This document shows positions 44,540 to 56,641 of a stretch of 64,000 nucleotides of DNA, piece by piece. The number at the start of each line of letters is the position of its first letter. Position 1 is the stretch's first letter. Below the pieces are notes generated by a model that saw only the letters and a program-made list of their open reading frames with translations, made no database searches and was not told the origin of the DNA. The stretch comes from Cynocephalus volans (lineage: Eukaryota; Chordata; Mammalia; Dermoptera; Cynocephalidae): NCBI RefSeq assembly GCF_027409185.1, contig NC_084466.1:78846501-78910500 (forward strand), read 5' to 3'. The translations under genes were made by a program, and so were the position numbers.

Positions 44540-45945
44540 CAAATTTGTTCCAGTACAGTTTAAGTGGTGGGAACAGTGAATAATCCAACACAAAACTGAA
44601 AGAAAAAACAAAATACCCACAGATCAGAGACAAAGTTTGATATTAACTAGTAAAGGTCTAACACCACCAAAGAACACCTATAAAACCGAGAAGGACCAGA
44701 AGCCCCCTGGGCTCTCAGGCCAGAGATAGGGAGGGTTGAGGGCCCCAGCCAAGCCCCTCCCACATCCACATCAGCCCAGTGATGAACACCAAGCCACTGC
44801 AGGAAGCATCCCAGGATCCCAAGCCAGAGAGGCAGGGGGCCGAGGGTCTCAGCCACACCGCCCCCCGACATCTGTAACCTGCCCAGCAATGACCACTGAG
44901 CCATCACAGAAAGCATCCTGAGCTCCTGAGCCAGGGCGATGGGGGGCTGAGGGGGGCCAAGGGCCTCATCCGTGCCCACCCCGACATCTGCAACCAGCCA
45001 AGTGACAACCAAGCCATCACAGGAAACATCCTGGGCTCTCAAGCTGGGGTGGTGGGGGGCCAAGGGCCTCAGCCACACGCCCTCAACATCCACAACCAGT
45101 CCAGTGATGATCACCGAGCCACCGCAGGAAGTGACCCGGGCTTCAGAGCCAGTGGTGGGGGACCAAGGGCTTCAGCCATACCCCTCCAACATCTGCATCC
45201 AGCCCAGTGACAACCCAGCCACTGCTGGAAGCCCCTTGGTCTTCCCTGCTGTAATGAGGGGGGCTACGGGCCTTGATCATGTTCCCCCTCCCTCCCCCTC
45301 CTCCCAGCCTATTTCCCCTCCCCCTTACCTTCTCCTTCTCCCCCAGCTGCTCTGCAACAGCATCTTAGAATGAGGCCTGGATCCAGGGGAAGCCAAACCC
45401 AGCTGCAACTAGGCAAGCTGCCACCACCGCCCAGGGGCCCACCAGGGCCCTGAGGTGTGGAGCCGGGGGAAGCTGAATCCAGCCACAACCAGGTAAAGAA
45501 CACACCAAAACACCATTTTCAACAGGTAGCCCACCATAGCCACTGCAATTGCCACAGCTGCTGCAAAAGTGGGTAGTCTCTATAGCAGCAGTCACAGCTA
45601 CTGTGCAGATGGCACCAGACTCTCAACCAGCGGAGACAAAAAAAGAAAAAAGAAGAGGTCTTCTCTCTCCACAAAGCACACTCCAGAATAACAGAAGAAG
45701 CATCTATTTATGATAATAGGAGAGGACTTGATCACACCAGTCTCAGTACTGGACAGATGATCTAGGCAACAAACCAACAGAGGAACAGTGAACCTATCAG
45801 ATGGAGAGAACAAATCTATGGTTATTAGAGGGGGGAAGAGGAAGGACAAGGGGGGGGAAGAGAGATTGGATAAGGGGCATAAAGAATAAGCATGAATTGT
45901 AACAATGAATATGCTGTTAATAAACAAAAATAATTTTTTAAAAAA
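44540..45945 (+). mobile_element. Internally deleted L1 derivative, copy B, with long 5' UTR
   Basis: The 5' part (44590-44690: cagatcagagacaaagtttga, aacacctataaaaccgag) is related to the 5' UTR of L1 copy 2 at 20090-20175. Next come five GC-rich tandem monomers (44720-45260), then GC-rich sequence to 45600. From 45606 the element matches copy A: 5' UTR end (cagactctcaac, ccacaaagcacactccag), the short endonuclease piece (gataataggagaggacttga to gtactggacagatgatctag), then the 3' UTR (ggttattagagggggg, gattggataaggggcataaag). It has no ORF1, no reverse transcriptase and no coding capacity. Confidence 0.82.
44720..45260 (+). repeat. Tandem GC-rich monomers in the derivative's 5' UTR
   Basis: The phrase acatctgcaaccagccca-gtga (variable) recurs at 44762, 44868, 44984, 45086 and 45189, giving units of 106, 116, 102 and 103 bp. 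Each unit has the order cacagg-agcatcctgg then ggggg-ccaagggcctcagcc. This monomer is unlike those of L1 copies 1 and 4. Confidence 0.85.
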
Positions 45946-45954
45946 CCTACTCCT

Positions 45955-46610
45955 TTTCTTTCGCCTGGAGACAAACACTATCTTGAATTCTGTGTTTATC
46001 ATTCTCTTACTTTTCTTTAAATTTTTTAAAAAGATATGTATGTATCTCTTTGTGTTTTTTTATTTTTATTTTGCATGGTTCTAAATTATATAAAGGAAAT
46101 CCTACTGTGAGCTTTCTTCTGACTTTTTTATTTGCTTAACATTGAGATGTCTCACGTAGCTGTAGTTCATACATATTAACTACTGCACCATGGAGATATA
46201 CAGACAGGATATAAAGACATTGTAAAGATATACCACAACTTATTCCCCCATTCTACAAGGAATGGACACGTAGGTTGGTTCTAGCTTTCAGCTCCAATGA
46301 ACTATGTATGCTTGCTGGTGCACTGATGAGTTCACTAGAGTACATGCCTGAGAAAAATGGCCAGGTCAAAGGATATGAGTATATTCACCTGTACTACATG
46401 TATCCTTCCCCAAAGTGGTAGAACAATGTTTAAAATTCAATGTCGAGTAGCCAGGTTCCTCCTTTTTAAAATTCCCCGGCACATATAGCTTCTACAATTT
46501 AATAATCTTGTAATCTCTTTTACAGGGTTATTGCACAGTTAACTCTTGGATTCTTAGTCAAATTTACATATGCTGGTGTTTAGATAGATATACAAGTACA
46601 TTCAGGCTAG
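45955..46610 (-). mobile_element. Old LINE-1 3' end, minus strand
   Basis: Reads as a reversed L1M-type 3' region on the plus strand: cttctgacttttttatttgc ttaacattgagatg, then a degenerate equivalent of the cattgtatggatataccaca block, aatggacacgtaggttggtt, and ggccaggtcaaaggatatga. Strongly diverged. Confidence 0.65.
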
Positions 46611-46644
46611 GAAGGAACTGTTCTTGCTACAGGTGAAACAGCAG

Positions 46645-46890
46645 AGGAATTAAATGCAGAGAGTCTGGAGTCAAAATTTCTGGGTTCAAAACCCAGCTCT
46701 GCCACTGCCCAGATACATAACCTTGAGATGGCGACTGGATGGATCTCTGAGTCTTGTTTACATTGGGGAAAACAATAATACTCATTTAAAAGGATTATTG
46801 AAAGGAGTAAATAAGTTAATGTGTGAAACACTTAGAATAGTGCCAAGAATAGTACACACTGTGTAAGTAGCTGTCATTGTCATTATTATA
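46645..46890 (+). mobile_element. MIR SINE
   Basis: MIR in sense orientation: gagtctggagtcaaaatttc tgggttcaaaacccagctct gccactgcc, then the core, gtaaataagttaatgtgtga aacacttagaatagtgcc, and an attattata tail. Almost full length. Confidence 0.9.
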
Positions 46891-47049
46891 ATGCATGCTG
46901 CTATTCTCCATAAAAGGAAGCACAAGCACATAACACTGTCTCACACATAATAGAAATGATCAGATGCAAACACCCACATGTTCACGTCAGCAAATCTAAA
47001 AACCTTTCTCTATCTGTGCCTGTACTCTTCCCTCATTTTCTTCTTCTAT

Positions 47050-48050
47050 CGAAGTAGATCGTGTTCTGCATGCAGCCCATTTCACTGCCTGTCCATCTGA
47101 TCAGTCTCACCACCCACAGACATTCCCTAAAATCTACCAAACAATATAAACTCCCTAGGCTCCAGGTTTCCCTGCAAACTACCTTCCCTGTCTTTAAACT
47201 AACTCATAAAAATTATTAACTATAACCAAAAAGAAAAAAGAGGTATTTAGTATTTGTTTGCTGCCTCCAACCTCAACTCCCATTCACCCCCCACTCTACC
47301 CACTCACTGGAAGCCGTCTTGTCAAGGTCTCCAGTGACTTCTGTGCTGCTAAACCACATGATCACTTCTCCATTCTCTCTTAATGGACCTCTTGGCAACA
47401 CGTGATGCAGCTGAACATTTGCTTCTTGGAACACACTTTCCTTGGCTTCCCTTACACTGCATCCCCTGGTGTCCGTCCCTCCTTGCTAATTTGTCCCCCT
47501 GCATGGCTGACCCTCTATCCTTCTCTCTATACTTTTCCTCTAGCTGATCTCATCCAGTTTTGTGGCTTTCAAAACCTTCAAAATGTGGATGACTTCCAAA
47601 ACTGTAATTCCAGGGATGACTTCACTGAGCTCCAGACATTCACATACAAGACTGTTTGTTTGACACCACCAGGATGTCTGATAACAATGATGATGGCTAC
47701 AAGATAATCACACAAGCTTGCTTTCTTTTCTCAGACATGCCAAGCTTGTTCCCACGTAAGAGCCTTTGCAATGGCTGTTTCCTCTCCGGGAACACGCTGC
47801 CACAGATCTTCACATTCCTGATTCTTTCTTGTCATTCAAGTCTTTGCTCCAACACCACCTTCTCAGAGGCCCTCACTGACCACTCCATCCAAAGTAGTCC
47901 CAGCTCCCACCGAGCTCTATCACAGTACCATGTTTTTAGTGTTTTTATAGCATCATTATTATTAGAAACCATCCTGCTTATTAATATGATTACTGGCTTA
48001 TTTTATGCCTCTCCTCTCTGTACCCACCCCTACCCCCTCTAGAAATATCA
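47050..48050 (+). mobile_element. L2 LINE, ORF2 end and 3' UTR
   Basis: 47330-47700 contains decayed L2 reverse-transcriptase-coding sequence (gtcaaggtctccagtgactt ctgtgctgctaaacc, cttggcttcccttacactgc, agctgatctcatccagtttt gtggctttcaaa, gagctccagacattcacata). 47735-48040 is the L2 3' region (gcctttgcaatggctgtttc ctctccggg, cttctcagaggccctcactg). The open frames here are remnants of this element, not host exons. Confidence 0.78.
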
Positions 48051-48299
48051 GTGCCTTTAAAGTGAAAACATGAACTAAATTAACACCAGGAACAAAACCT
48101 TTACTTAATTCTAGATAGGAGGAAAACACATTTTGCAGGTGACATGTTTATAGAATCCTTGGGAATGTAAAACAATAGCACCTACTATGTGCCAGGTATT
48201 CAAAGATGGCAGGGATAGAGGTGAAAAGGACAGACAGGGGGCATCCTTGAATGTCTATCACATAGCAGTGTTTAATAAATAGTTGCTGAATGAACTAAT

Positions 48300-49069
48300 T
48301 GATTCATTTTATTCCACAGAAATTACATCTCTGATTCCAAATGGAACAGAAACATTCTTACAAATATCTACTCTCTTGCTAATTTTTGAGGGAATATACA
48401 TAAACAATTATAATGGATATGAATGTGAAAGGACTAAAGGTTTTCAACAATCAGGAAATGTAGACAGCACTGATACTTACATACCCCTGTGTACCATCAC
48501 TCATAGCCTAGCATGCTACTGTTTCACATTCCCAAGCACTCTATAAAGGCTATTTTTGTGTCTGAATTTCTGATTTAGCTGCAAGAAGTAAAAATCCTAC
48601 ATAGACAACTTGTTTTGGATATATCATCAGAAATGGCTTAAAAGCAAAAAGTGACATTCCAGTTACTTTACACATACATCCTTGATAACATCCCTAGGAT
48701 AAAAAGAGCCATTTGGAAGGAAATCCTTATCTAAAAGGCAAAGGAAATATGAACAGGACAATATCTGTCCTGGAAAGTTTGGACTCAAAATTGAGTTCTT
48801 CAGATATGAACTGTATGGCTATCAGTTCCAAAATAACATCTGATTTCTCATATAATTAAACAATGGCTTTATTGACTTTGTATAAATCTATTTCCAACTT
48901 CTTCTAATGGTTTTCTCTTAAAAGGATAGCTTTCAATTAATTTTTCTTTCTTAAAACTGTATTTACTGAGCTGCCAAATTTTTTCTGTGATCTCATTAAT
49001 TCCTTTTCCCCAATCCCCACCCCACTCCCACTCTAGTATGGACTAATGAATACAACATTTGAGAAATCA
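48300..49069. other. Gene-free stretch downstream of B3GLCT
   Basis: AT-rich sequence without a recognised feature. An L2/MIR-like tail (actatgtgccaggtattc, aataaatagttgctgaatga) precedes it at 48180-48290. A minus-strand AATAAA at about 48867-48872 could be a more distal B3GLCT polyadenylation signal. Confidence 0.45.
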
Positions 49070-50966
49070 GTAACTTTGGCAAAGATCTTTTATTTGTGGT
49101 TAGGCTTACATAGTTACAAAAAGTAAACATAATTAACAAAACACCTAAAAGTACCAGAGGAGGAGCTCCAGTATCAGTAGAAGGCACTGATCATAAAACA
49201 GAAGAAAGCTTGACATGGACCTTCATATACAGATGCCGGGTTCATCCTATCAAATTAATATGCTGTTCTCTGAGTGGTACCAAGTAGTTGGACAGAGCAG
49301 AAAGAACTGAAGACTCTTTTCCACTGGTGTTGGCAGCCAGGGCCCACCAGGAGTATTATTATAGAGGACATAAAGATGACTGCCCTGGTAGCAGTGACAC
49401 CAATCCCGGCCATGATGACAACAGCACTGATGCCATCAGCAACAGCGCGATAGGATCTGGAAACCCGTATGGTGCCTCCCACCCAGCTGATCGTCTGTGA
49501 TACATTCGTTGGACTGGCCACAAAATCCATTTTCACAATACTGAATCCAATGCATTCTGTTATCACTGCAACAGACTAGTCCTGGTATTTGCTAATTTGG
49601 AAAAATGGTAAATACTATTGTATCATTTTGGCAATGAGTCAAATCTAAGCTACAAGAAAAATACACTGTTAAAAAAAGTCACAGGTACTTTTGGCTGTAT
49701 TGCTTTAAAACCCTGTGCTTGCCTATAAATAGCATTATAAGCAAAGTTAATGAATACCAGTTTTTATTAAAAAGAAAAAAAAGAAAATGAGGAAACCATT
49801 TTACAATACCAAAATTAGTTTAAGACATTAAAATCAAATTTTATGCAAATACCTTTACAAAACAACTATATAATTAAAAACATTAAAATACAGAGTACTT
49901 TTTACACATTAATACTGAATGTGTTAAATTACTATATATTAAAGATATGATTTGAAAATTAGAGCTATTTCAAAATACCATGTTCAAATTTCATTCTTTC
50001 AGAATGCAGAGAAATTACCAAATCACCATGCCGTCCTTCCATGAAGATTTCATGGTGCTGGGGGTTGGGAGGTGGCGGAGGGAGGAACTATTCTAAGTCA
50101 GGAGAGAGTCATTCAGTAACATTAAAAAAAAACCAAGAGTAAAACATCAGGTCAAAATGTAACTCAGTTCATGAGACTCACAGAGCTTGCTGACTTGAAT
50201 GAGAGATGTCAACATCGTTTTTAAATACTGACACTATTTTCTCACAGCATCCAGTACACGTTCATGTTCTAAGTAGGTTATAAAGATAGGGCTTCAGGAG
50301 AAATAGGACACAGATGAACTCCTAAAGAAATAGGAAGCTCTAACAGTAGACCTCCTATTCTCTTTTTATGAGGCACAAACAACAAAAGAATAGATAAAAC
50401 ATAACAACCATTATTATAGACTACAGGGAATTTCATATCTGGACTTTTATGACGTTTCATGAATGATCCTGAATACAGCATTACTCCTACTGGGTTCCCA
50501 GGAAATAATTTTCATCATCAAAATATGGTTTAAAAGTTCCTACCACTGGCAATACGCACGTCAAAATACTTTCACTTTTGTTAATAACAGACACATCTCT
50601 CGAGTCTCAGGCCCAACTGAAACTTTCATTACAATGAAGAGAGAGAGCAGAACAGGGACTTCTAGTACCATTTATTTTCCTGTGACAGTAATAAAGCTTC
50701 CGAATCACAGCTTGAAAAATACACAGTAATCACCATGTGTTACCATAACTGCGTAAGTTAAAAGTGATTTTTCCCAGAAAAAAAAAAAATCTGTTTTTCC
50801 TATGACTCCTTTCCTTCCCTTGTCAAAACATACCGTGTACATAATTTGCACTAAAGTTAGGAAGCGTCCGGTGCCACGTGGCATGCAGCGGGAGGAGCAC
50901 AGCCCAGTGGGCAAGGTCATAGTCTCCACTTCTACTCCCCATCCAATGCTCACGGGCCACCAGGCT
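49070..50966 (-). other. B3GLCT: Probable 3' UTR of B3GLCT
   Basis: About 1.9 kb of AT-rich sequence follows the B3GLCT stop codon on the minus strand, and I recognised no LINE, SINE or LTR in it. This fits the long 3' UTR of the human gene. Minus-strand AATAAA signals occur at about 49088-49093 (caaataaaag) and about 49760 (taataaaaac). I chose the first as the likely main end. A 103-codon open frame at 49255-49566 inside it is not considered coding. The exact end needs transcript data. Confidence 0.6.
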
Positions 50967-51158
<192 letters not shown>

Positions 51159-52107
51159 TGCTGTCTCACTGATCAAAAATAATTTTGCTTCAGGATAGCA
51201 TTTGAATTTATAAAACAACTGTTTTGCTTCAATATTAGATATGGACCATGGGAATCTAAAAGCAAGAAGGAAAACATATTCTACTATCGTCTCTCTAATT
51301 CCAGGCTGTTTGCTTTTGTGTCTCCAGTTTTATATTCCAGATGAATTGTTTTTTGCTTTTATGTTCCATGCTCTCGCCTCTGGGAGATTCCTCACCCATG
51401 GTAATAAATACAGAAAGCTTTCCTTGGTCTGACTTCTGCAAAAAGGCAGAAAAACTGTTATTTCTCAGATCCCTCTAAAGAAGCTCTGGCCGTACATGGG
51501 TTGGGAGGAAGTGGTTGGGGCAAGAAGTTCCCAGGGCTCCTGTGGCCTGTCCACTGCTCTAACATGTAATTAGCTGATATCTTTTAAAGAAAGAAACCTT
51601 GAAGCTCGTCGGGGAGAAGGGTAATGTAATCTACGCTCTCTTCCTCCCTAGCTATCTAGTCTGCTTCCAGAAGTGTGAATGGAAATTGTGAGTAACCCAA
51701 AACAGTTTGTAAGAGGGCCTAAAACGTTTTTGTATCATCATTTCAAAATTCTCTAGAACTTAAAAAATGAAACTTAAGTAGAATTAGATACAGCCTAGAA
51801 TCATGAGAATGAAGAAGGAACCTACAGTGTTAGAAGGAAACTGAAACCAGATACTGCTTTGCTTGCTCTAAGCATCCATCCATCTTCTCTCAGTGCTCAC
51901 CTTCATTTGTTTATAAACTAATATGGCCCATCTGTTTTATATGTAATAACTCACTGGGTAAGCAATACTAACAATGTCTTGATTACTAAAACCAGATATG
52001 ATACATTTTAAAAATAAGTCTCCTATTATTTCTAAATTTTTGACATGAGTAATTAAATAAACTCTCTTAAATGGTTTACAAAATATCTTTGTTAAATTTT
52101 TTACTGT
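51159..52107. other. B3GLCT intron, no feature recognised
   Basis: Unassigned intronic sequence upstream (minus strand) of the terminal exon. I looked on the minus strand for the preceding exon, which should encode the region ending just before ARPVDY, and did not find it. Confidence 0.5.
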
Positions 52108-52240
52108 TTAAACCTGGAAACAACCTTGCAAGATGGACAGAATATTATGTTTCACTCCCAATTTACAGATGAGAAAACCAGAGCTCACAGAAGTCACATG
52201 GCTGGAAAATGTTGGAATGGAGACAAGGGGGTACCAGCTC
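52108..52240 (-). mobile_element. MIR SINE fragment
   Basis: Contains the reverse MIR core: caatttacagatgagaaaac cagagctcacagaagtcaca tgg. Ends are unclear. Confidence 0.6.
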
Positions 52241-52480
52241 CCCTCCAGTGTTCTGCCAGCATGTCTGTGCCTGTCCTTGGGCAATGCACCAGCACTTGGC
52301 ACACACAACAGTGCCTTGACCACCACAGCTTCTTTAGAGGCTCAAACACAGTGGTGGTGCAAACACACTGCTCAGATGAGTGTTCAAACAATAATATCTG
52401 TGGGGAAAAGTTTGAAATAATGTAGGGGGAGAACTTTCACATCAGCTGTTTTATCACCTTGTAAAAATTCTGTGTGGAGA

Positions 52481-52790
52481 GGCCCACCCACAGACTGAAT
52501 GGGTGCCCAGGTTGGAACAGGTCCCATGCGCTGCTCCTAACGCAGCTGCCGGTGCATGCCTAAGCCCCAGAAAGGCCTGCCCATCAACCAAGTGGGCATC
52601 CAGGTGAGCGCAGGTCCTGTAATGCCGCTCCCAACACAGGTGCGAACACAAACTCGAGCCCCAGAGAGTCCCACCCACTGGCCAAGAGGGTGCCCAAGTG
52701 AGCATGGGTCCTGCACGCCACCCGCAATTCAGCTGCCAGAGCATGCTCAAGCCCTGGGGAGGCCCACCCACTGACTAAACAGGAGAGGAG
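52481..52790 (+). repeat. Tandem 93-94 bp monomers in the L1 copy 4 5' UTR
   Basis: A ggcccaccca-like phrase recurs at 52481, 52574, 52668 and 52761 (spacing 93, 94, 93). Each unit holds a gtgcccaggt-like segment and an acaggtcc-tg or gggtcctgca-like segment. GC-rich and CpG-containing, unlike the flanks. Confidence 0.88.
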
Positions 52791-54949
52791 ACAGCCTACC
52801 GTACACTCAACTGCACTGATACAAGAAGAGTCACCAGCAGAGCCTACAAATAGAGGAGGAAGTCTTTCCCCTCACAGACCACTCCAGAGTAATAGAAGAA
52901 ACAAGTGTCCTGCCAGATGACCAAACACCAACAAAAAAATACTAGAAATACAAACAAACAGGTAGATATGACAGCACAGAAGGTATAAAGTAATTCTCAA
53001 GTACTAGACACCATACAGCAGGAAACCCTTGACACATCTGAAAAGGAATTCTGAGCAATGACCTGAAGAAAACTCAAAGAGATAAGAGAAGAATCAATTA
53101 GAGAACACAATGAAACAAGAAAAAATACCCAGGATATGAAGGAGGAAATTTAAAAAGAGATCAATACCTTAAAAAAGAAATGTTACAGAACTCCTAGAAC
53201 TGAAAGATTCACTCAATGAAATAAAAAAAAGAATAGAAACTTTGAGCAGCAGAGGCTAGAGAAAACAGAAGAAAGAATTTCGGACCTCAAAGATGGTCAT
53301 TTTGAAACAACCAAGGCAGGGAAAAGAAAGAAAAAAAATTAAAATATGAAGAAAACCTAAGAGAGCTAGCAGATAATCTCAAGCACTCAAACATCCAAAT
53401 CATCCATATTCCAGAATGGGAGGAGAAAGGAAAAGGCACTGAAAACCTATTCAAGCAAATAATAACAGAAAACTTCCCAGGTATAGGGAGAGATGCAGAC
53501 CTTCACATCCAGGAAGCCCAAAGATGCCTAAACAGATTCAATTTAAAAATATCCCCTCCAAAACACATTATAGACAAACTGGCAATGCTAAAAGCAGCAA
53601 GAGAAAAGCATCAAGTCAACTATAAGGGAGCCCCCATCAGACTAACAGCAGACTTCTCAACTAAATCTTACAGGCCAGAAGAAAATGGAATAATATATTC
53701 AAAATACTAAAAGAAAAAAATTGCCAGCCAAGAATTCTATACCTGGCAAGATTACCCTTCAGAAAAGAGGGAGAAATAGTGTATTTCCCTGACAAACAAA
53801 AATGATGGATGTTCCCTATCACATGACCAGGCCTGTGAGAAATACTTAAAGGAGTCCTGCATCCAGAATCCGAAAAACTACAATCACTACCATGGATTTA
53901 CAAGAAAGAGAAAAACCCGCCATTAAAACCAAAATACAAACAGGAAAGAAAAAAAATCTAAATCATGTCACCTCAAAAATCTAACACTGAAGATGAAAAA
54001 TAAAAGGGGAAGAAAGGAGCAAATAATATTTAAAACAACTAAACAAAAAGCAATATGATGACAGGAATAAAGCAATACTTGTCAATAACAACCCTAAATG
54101 TAAGTGGATTAAACTCCCCCTTCAAAAGACACAGACTGACTGACTCATTAAAAAGCTAGACACAACCATAGGCTGTCTTCAAGAGACCCACCTCACCTAT
54201 AAGACACACACAGACTAAGGGGTGACCTGAACACCCCTCTCTCAGTGTTAGACAGATCTTCCAGGCAACAAATCAACAAAAAACCACAGAATTTAAACTA
54301 CACTTCAGACCAACTAGTCCTGGCAGATATCTATAGAACATTTCATCCAGCAACTACAGAATACACATCCTCGTCATCAGCACATGGAACACTCTCCAAG
54401 ATAGACCACATGTTAGGTCACAAATCAAGTCTCAGCAAATTAAAAAAAAAAAACAAACTGAAATTATTCCAAGTATCTTTTCAGGCCATAATGGATTAAA
54501 ACTGGAAATCAATAACAAGCAAAATTCCAGAAACTATACAAGTGCATAAAAACTAAGCAACAGACTCCTAGGTGACCTATGAGTCCAAGAAGAAAGTAAA
54601 CATGAAATTTTAAAAAAAAAATTTTTTTTTGAAACTAACAAAAATAAAGATATATCATACCAAAACCCTTGGGAAACTGCAAAAGCAGTATTGAGGGAAG
54701 TTTATTGAAATAAATGCTTACATCAAAAGAATGGAAACATTTCAAATAAACAACCTAACACTATGCCTCAAAAAACTAGAAAAACAACAACAATCCAATC
54801 CTAAAAGAAGGAGTTGAAAAGAAATAATTAAGAACAGGGCAGAATTAAATGCAATAGAAACCCCCAAAATGATACAAAAGATCAATGGGAAAAAAAGGTG
54901 GTTTTTTGAGAAGATAAATAAAATAAGACAAACCATTAGCTATGTTAAT

Positions 54950-54954
<5 letters not shown>

Positions 54955-54990
<36 letters not shown>
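54955..54990. repeat. (GA)n microsatellite
   Basis: About seventeen gagaga units within L1 copy 4 ORF2, replacing a Lys/Arg-rich stretch. Confidence 0.93.
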
Positions 54991-54992
<2 letters not shown>

Positions 54993-56242
54993 CCAAATAA
55001 TGAAAATGAGAAATGAAAAGGGAGATATTACAATTGATATCACAGAAATATGATGAATCATTAGAGACTATTATAAACAACTGTACACCAACAAATATGA
55101 AGACCTGGAGGAAATGGATAACTTTCTGCACACATACAAACTACCAAGACTGAAGCATGAAGAAAGAGAAAACCTGAACAGACCAATAACACACGATGAG
55201 ATTGAAGCAGTAATCAGCAATCTTCCAACAAAGAAAAGCCCAGGACTGGATGGCTTTACAGCTGAATTCTATCTAAGCCTTTAAAGAGGAATTCACACCA
55301 CTTCTCTTCAAACTTTTCTGAAATATTGAAATAGAAGCCATTCACCCAAATTCATTCTATGAGGCCAGCATCACCCTAATACTGAAACCAAACAAAGATA
55401 CACAAAAAAAGAAAAGTACAAGCCAATATCCTTGATGAACATCAATGCAAAAATCCTCAACAAAATATTAGCAATCAGAGTACAGCAACAAATCAAAAAA
55501 ATTATAGACCATGATCAAGTGGGATTCATCCCAGGAATGCAAGGATGGTTCAACATATGCAAGTTAATAAATGTGACACACCACATCAACAAAATCAAGG
55601 ACAAAAACCATATGATTATCTCAATAGATGCAGAAAAAGCATTCAATAAAATTCAACATCCCTTCATGATAAAGACTTTCAGCAAATTAGTATACAAGGA
55701 AATTACCTCAACACAGTAAAAGCCATTTACGACAAACCAATCACCAATATCATCCTGAATGAAATGATATCGTTCTTTAATAATAGGAACAAGGCAAGGA
55801 TGCCCATTCTGACCACTCCTATTTAACACAGTACTTGAAGTAATAGCCAGAGCAATCAGGCAAGAGAAAGAAATAAAGGGCATCCATGTTGGAAAGGATA
55901 AAGTCAAACTGTCCCTGTTTGATGATGACATAATCTTATATATAAAAAATCCTACAGACTCTACCAAAAAACTCTTAGAGCTGATTAATAATTTCAGTAA
56001 TGTTGCAAGATACCAAATCAACATTTCAAAATAAGTAGTACTTTTATACTACAGTAACAAACTAGCAGAAGAAGAAATCAAGAAAGCAACCCCATTTATA
56101 ATAGTCACCAAAAAAATAAACTACATAGGAATCAATTTAATCAAGGAGGTGAAAGATCTCTGCAATGAGAAATACAAAACACTACCGAAAGAAATTAGAG
56201 AGGATACAAAAAGATGAAAAGGTATACCATGCTCATGGAAGG

Positions 56243-56641
56243 TGATGGAGTTTGGATGTGTTGTCCCCTCCAAAACTCATGTGGAAATTTGATCTCCAAT
56301 GTGGCACTGTTGGAAACTGATTGAGTCATGGGGACGGATCCCTCATGAATGGATTAATGCTCTCCCTGGGGAAGGGGGGAATAATGAGTGAGTTCTCGCT
56401 CTATTAGTTCCCATGAGAGCTTATTGTTTATAGGACCCTGGCACCTCTTGCTTCCTCTCTCACCATGTGATCTGCTTGTACCCACCAGCTGCCTGCTGCT
56501 TTTCCGCCATGAGTAGAAGCAGCCTGAGGCTCATGCCAGATGCAGCTGTCCCAGAATCATAAGCCAAATAAATCTCTGTTCTTTATAAATTACCCAGTCT
56601 CAAGTATTTCTGTTATAGCAACAGAAAATGGACTAATAGAG
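56243..56641 (+). mobile_element. MST-like solo LTR (ERVL-MaLR) in L1 copy 4
   Basis: From tgatggagtttggatgtgtt to aaaatggactaata. Highly recognisable MST phrases: gtcccctccaaaactcatgt, ggatccctcatgaatgg, atgagtgagttctcgctcta ttagttccc, cttcctctctcaccatgtga, and agccaaataaatctctgttc tttataaattacccagtctc. It splits L1 ORF2 cleanly, with a possible 5-bp duplication (ggaag/ggaaa). MST elements are known from primates, so presence here supports a primate-related genome. Confidence 0.88.

Noticed and set aside
47402..48042. Open frames of 101 and 128 codons as possible exons
   Set aside because: They overlap recognisable L2 coding and 3' sequence.
49255..49566. A 103-codon minus-strand frame with hydrophobic segments
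   Set aside because: It lies in the probable B3GLCT 3' UTR, has no recognised family and no own splice or promoter signals; the hydrophobic runs can arise by chance.
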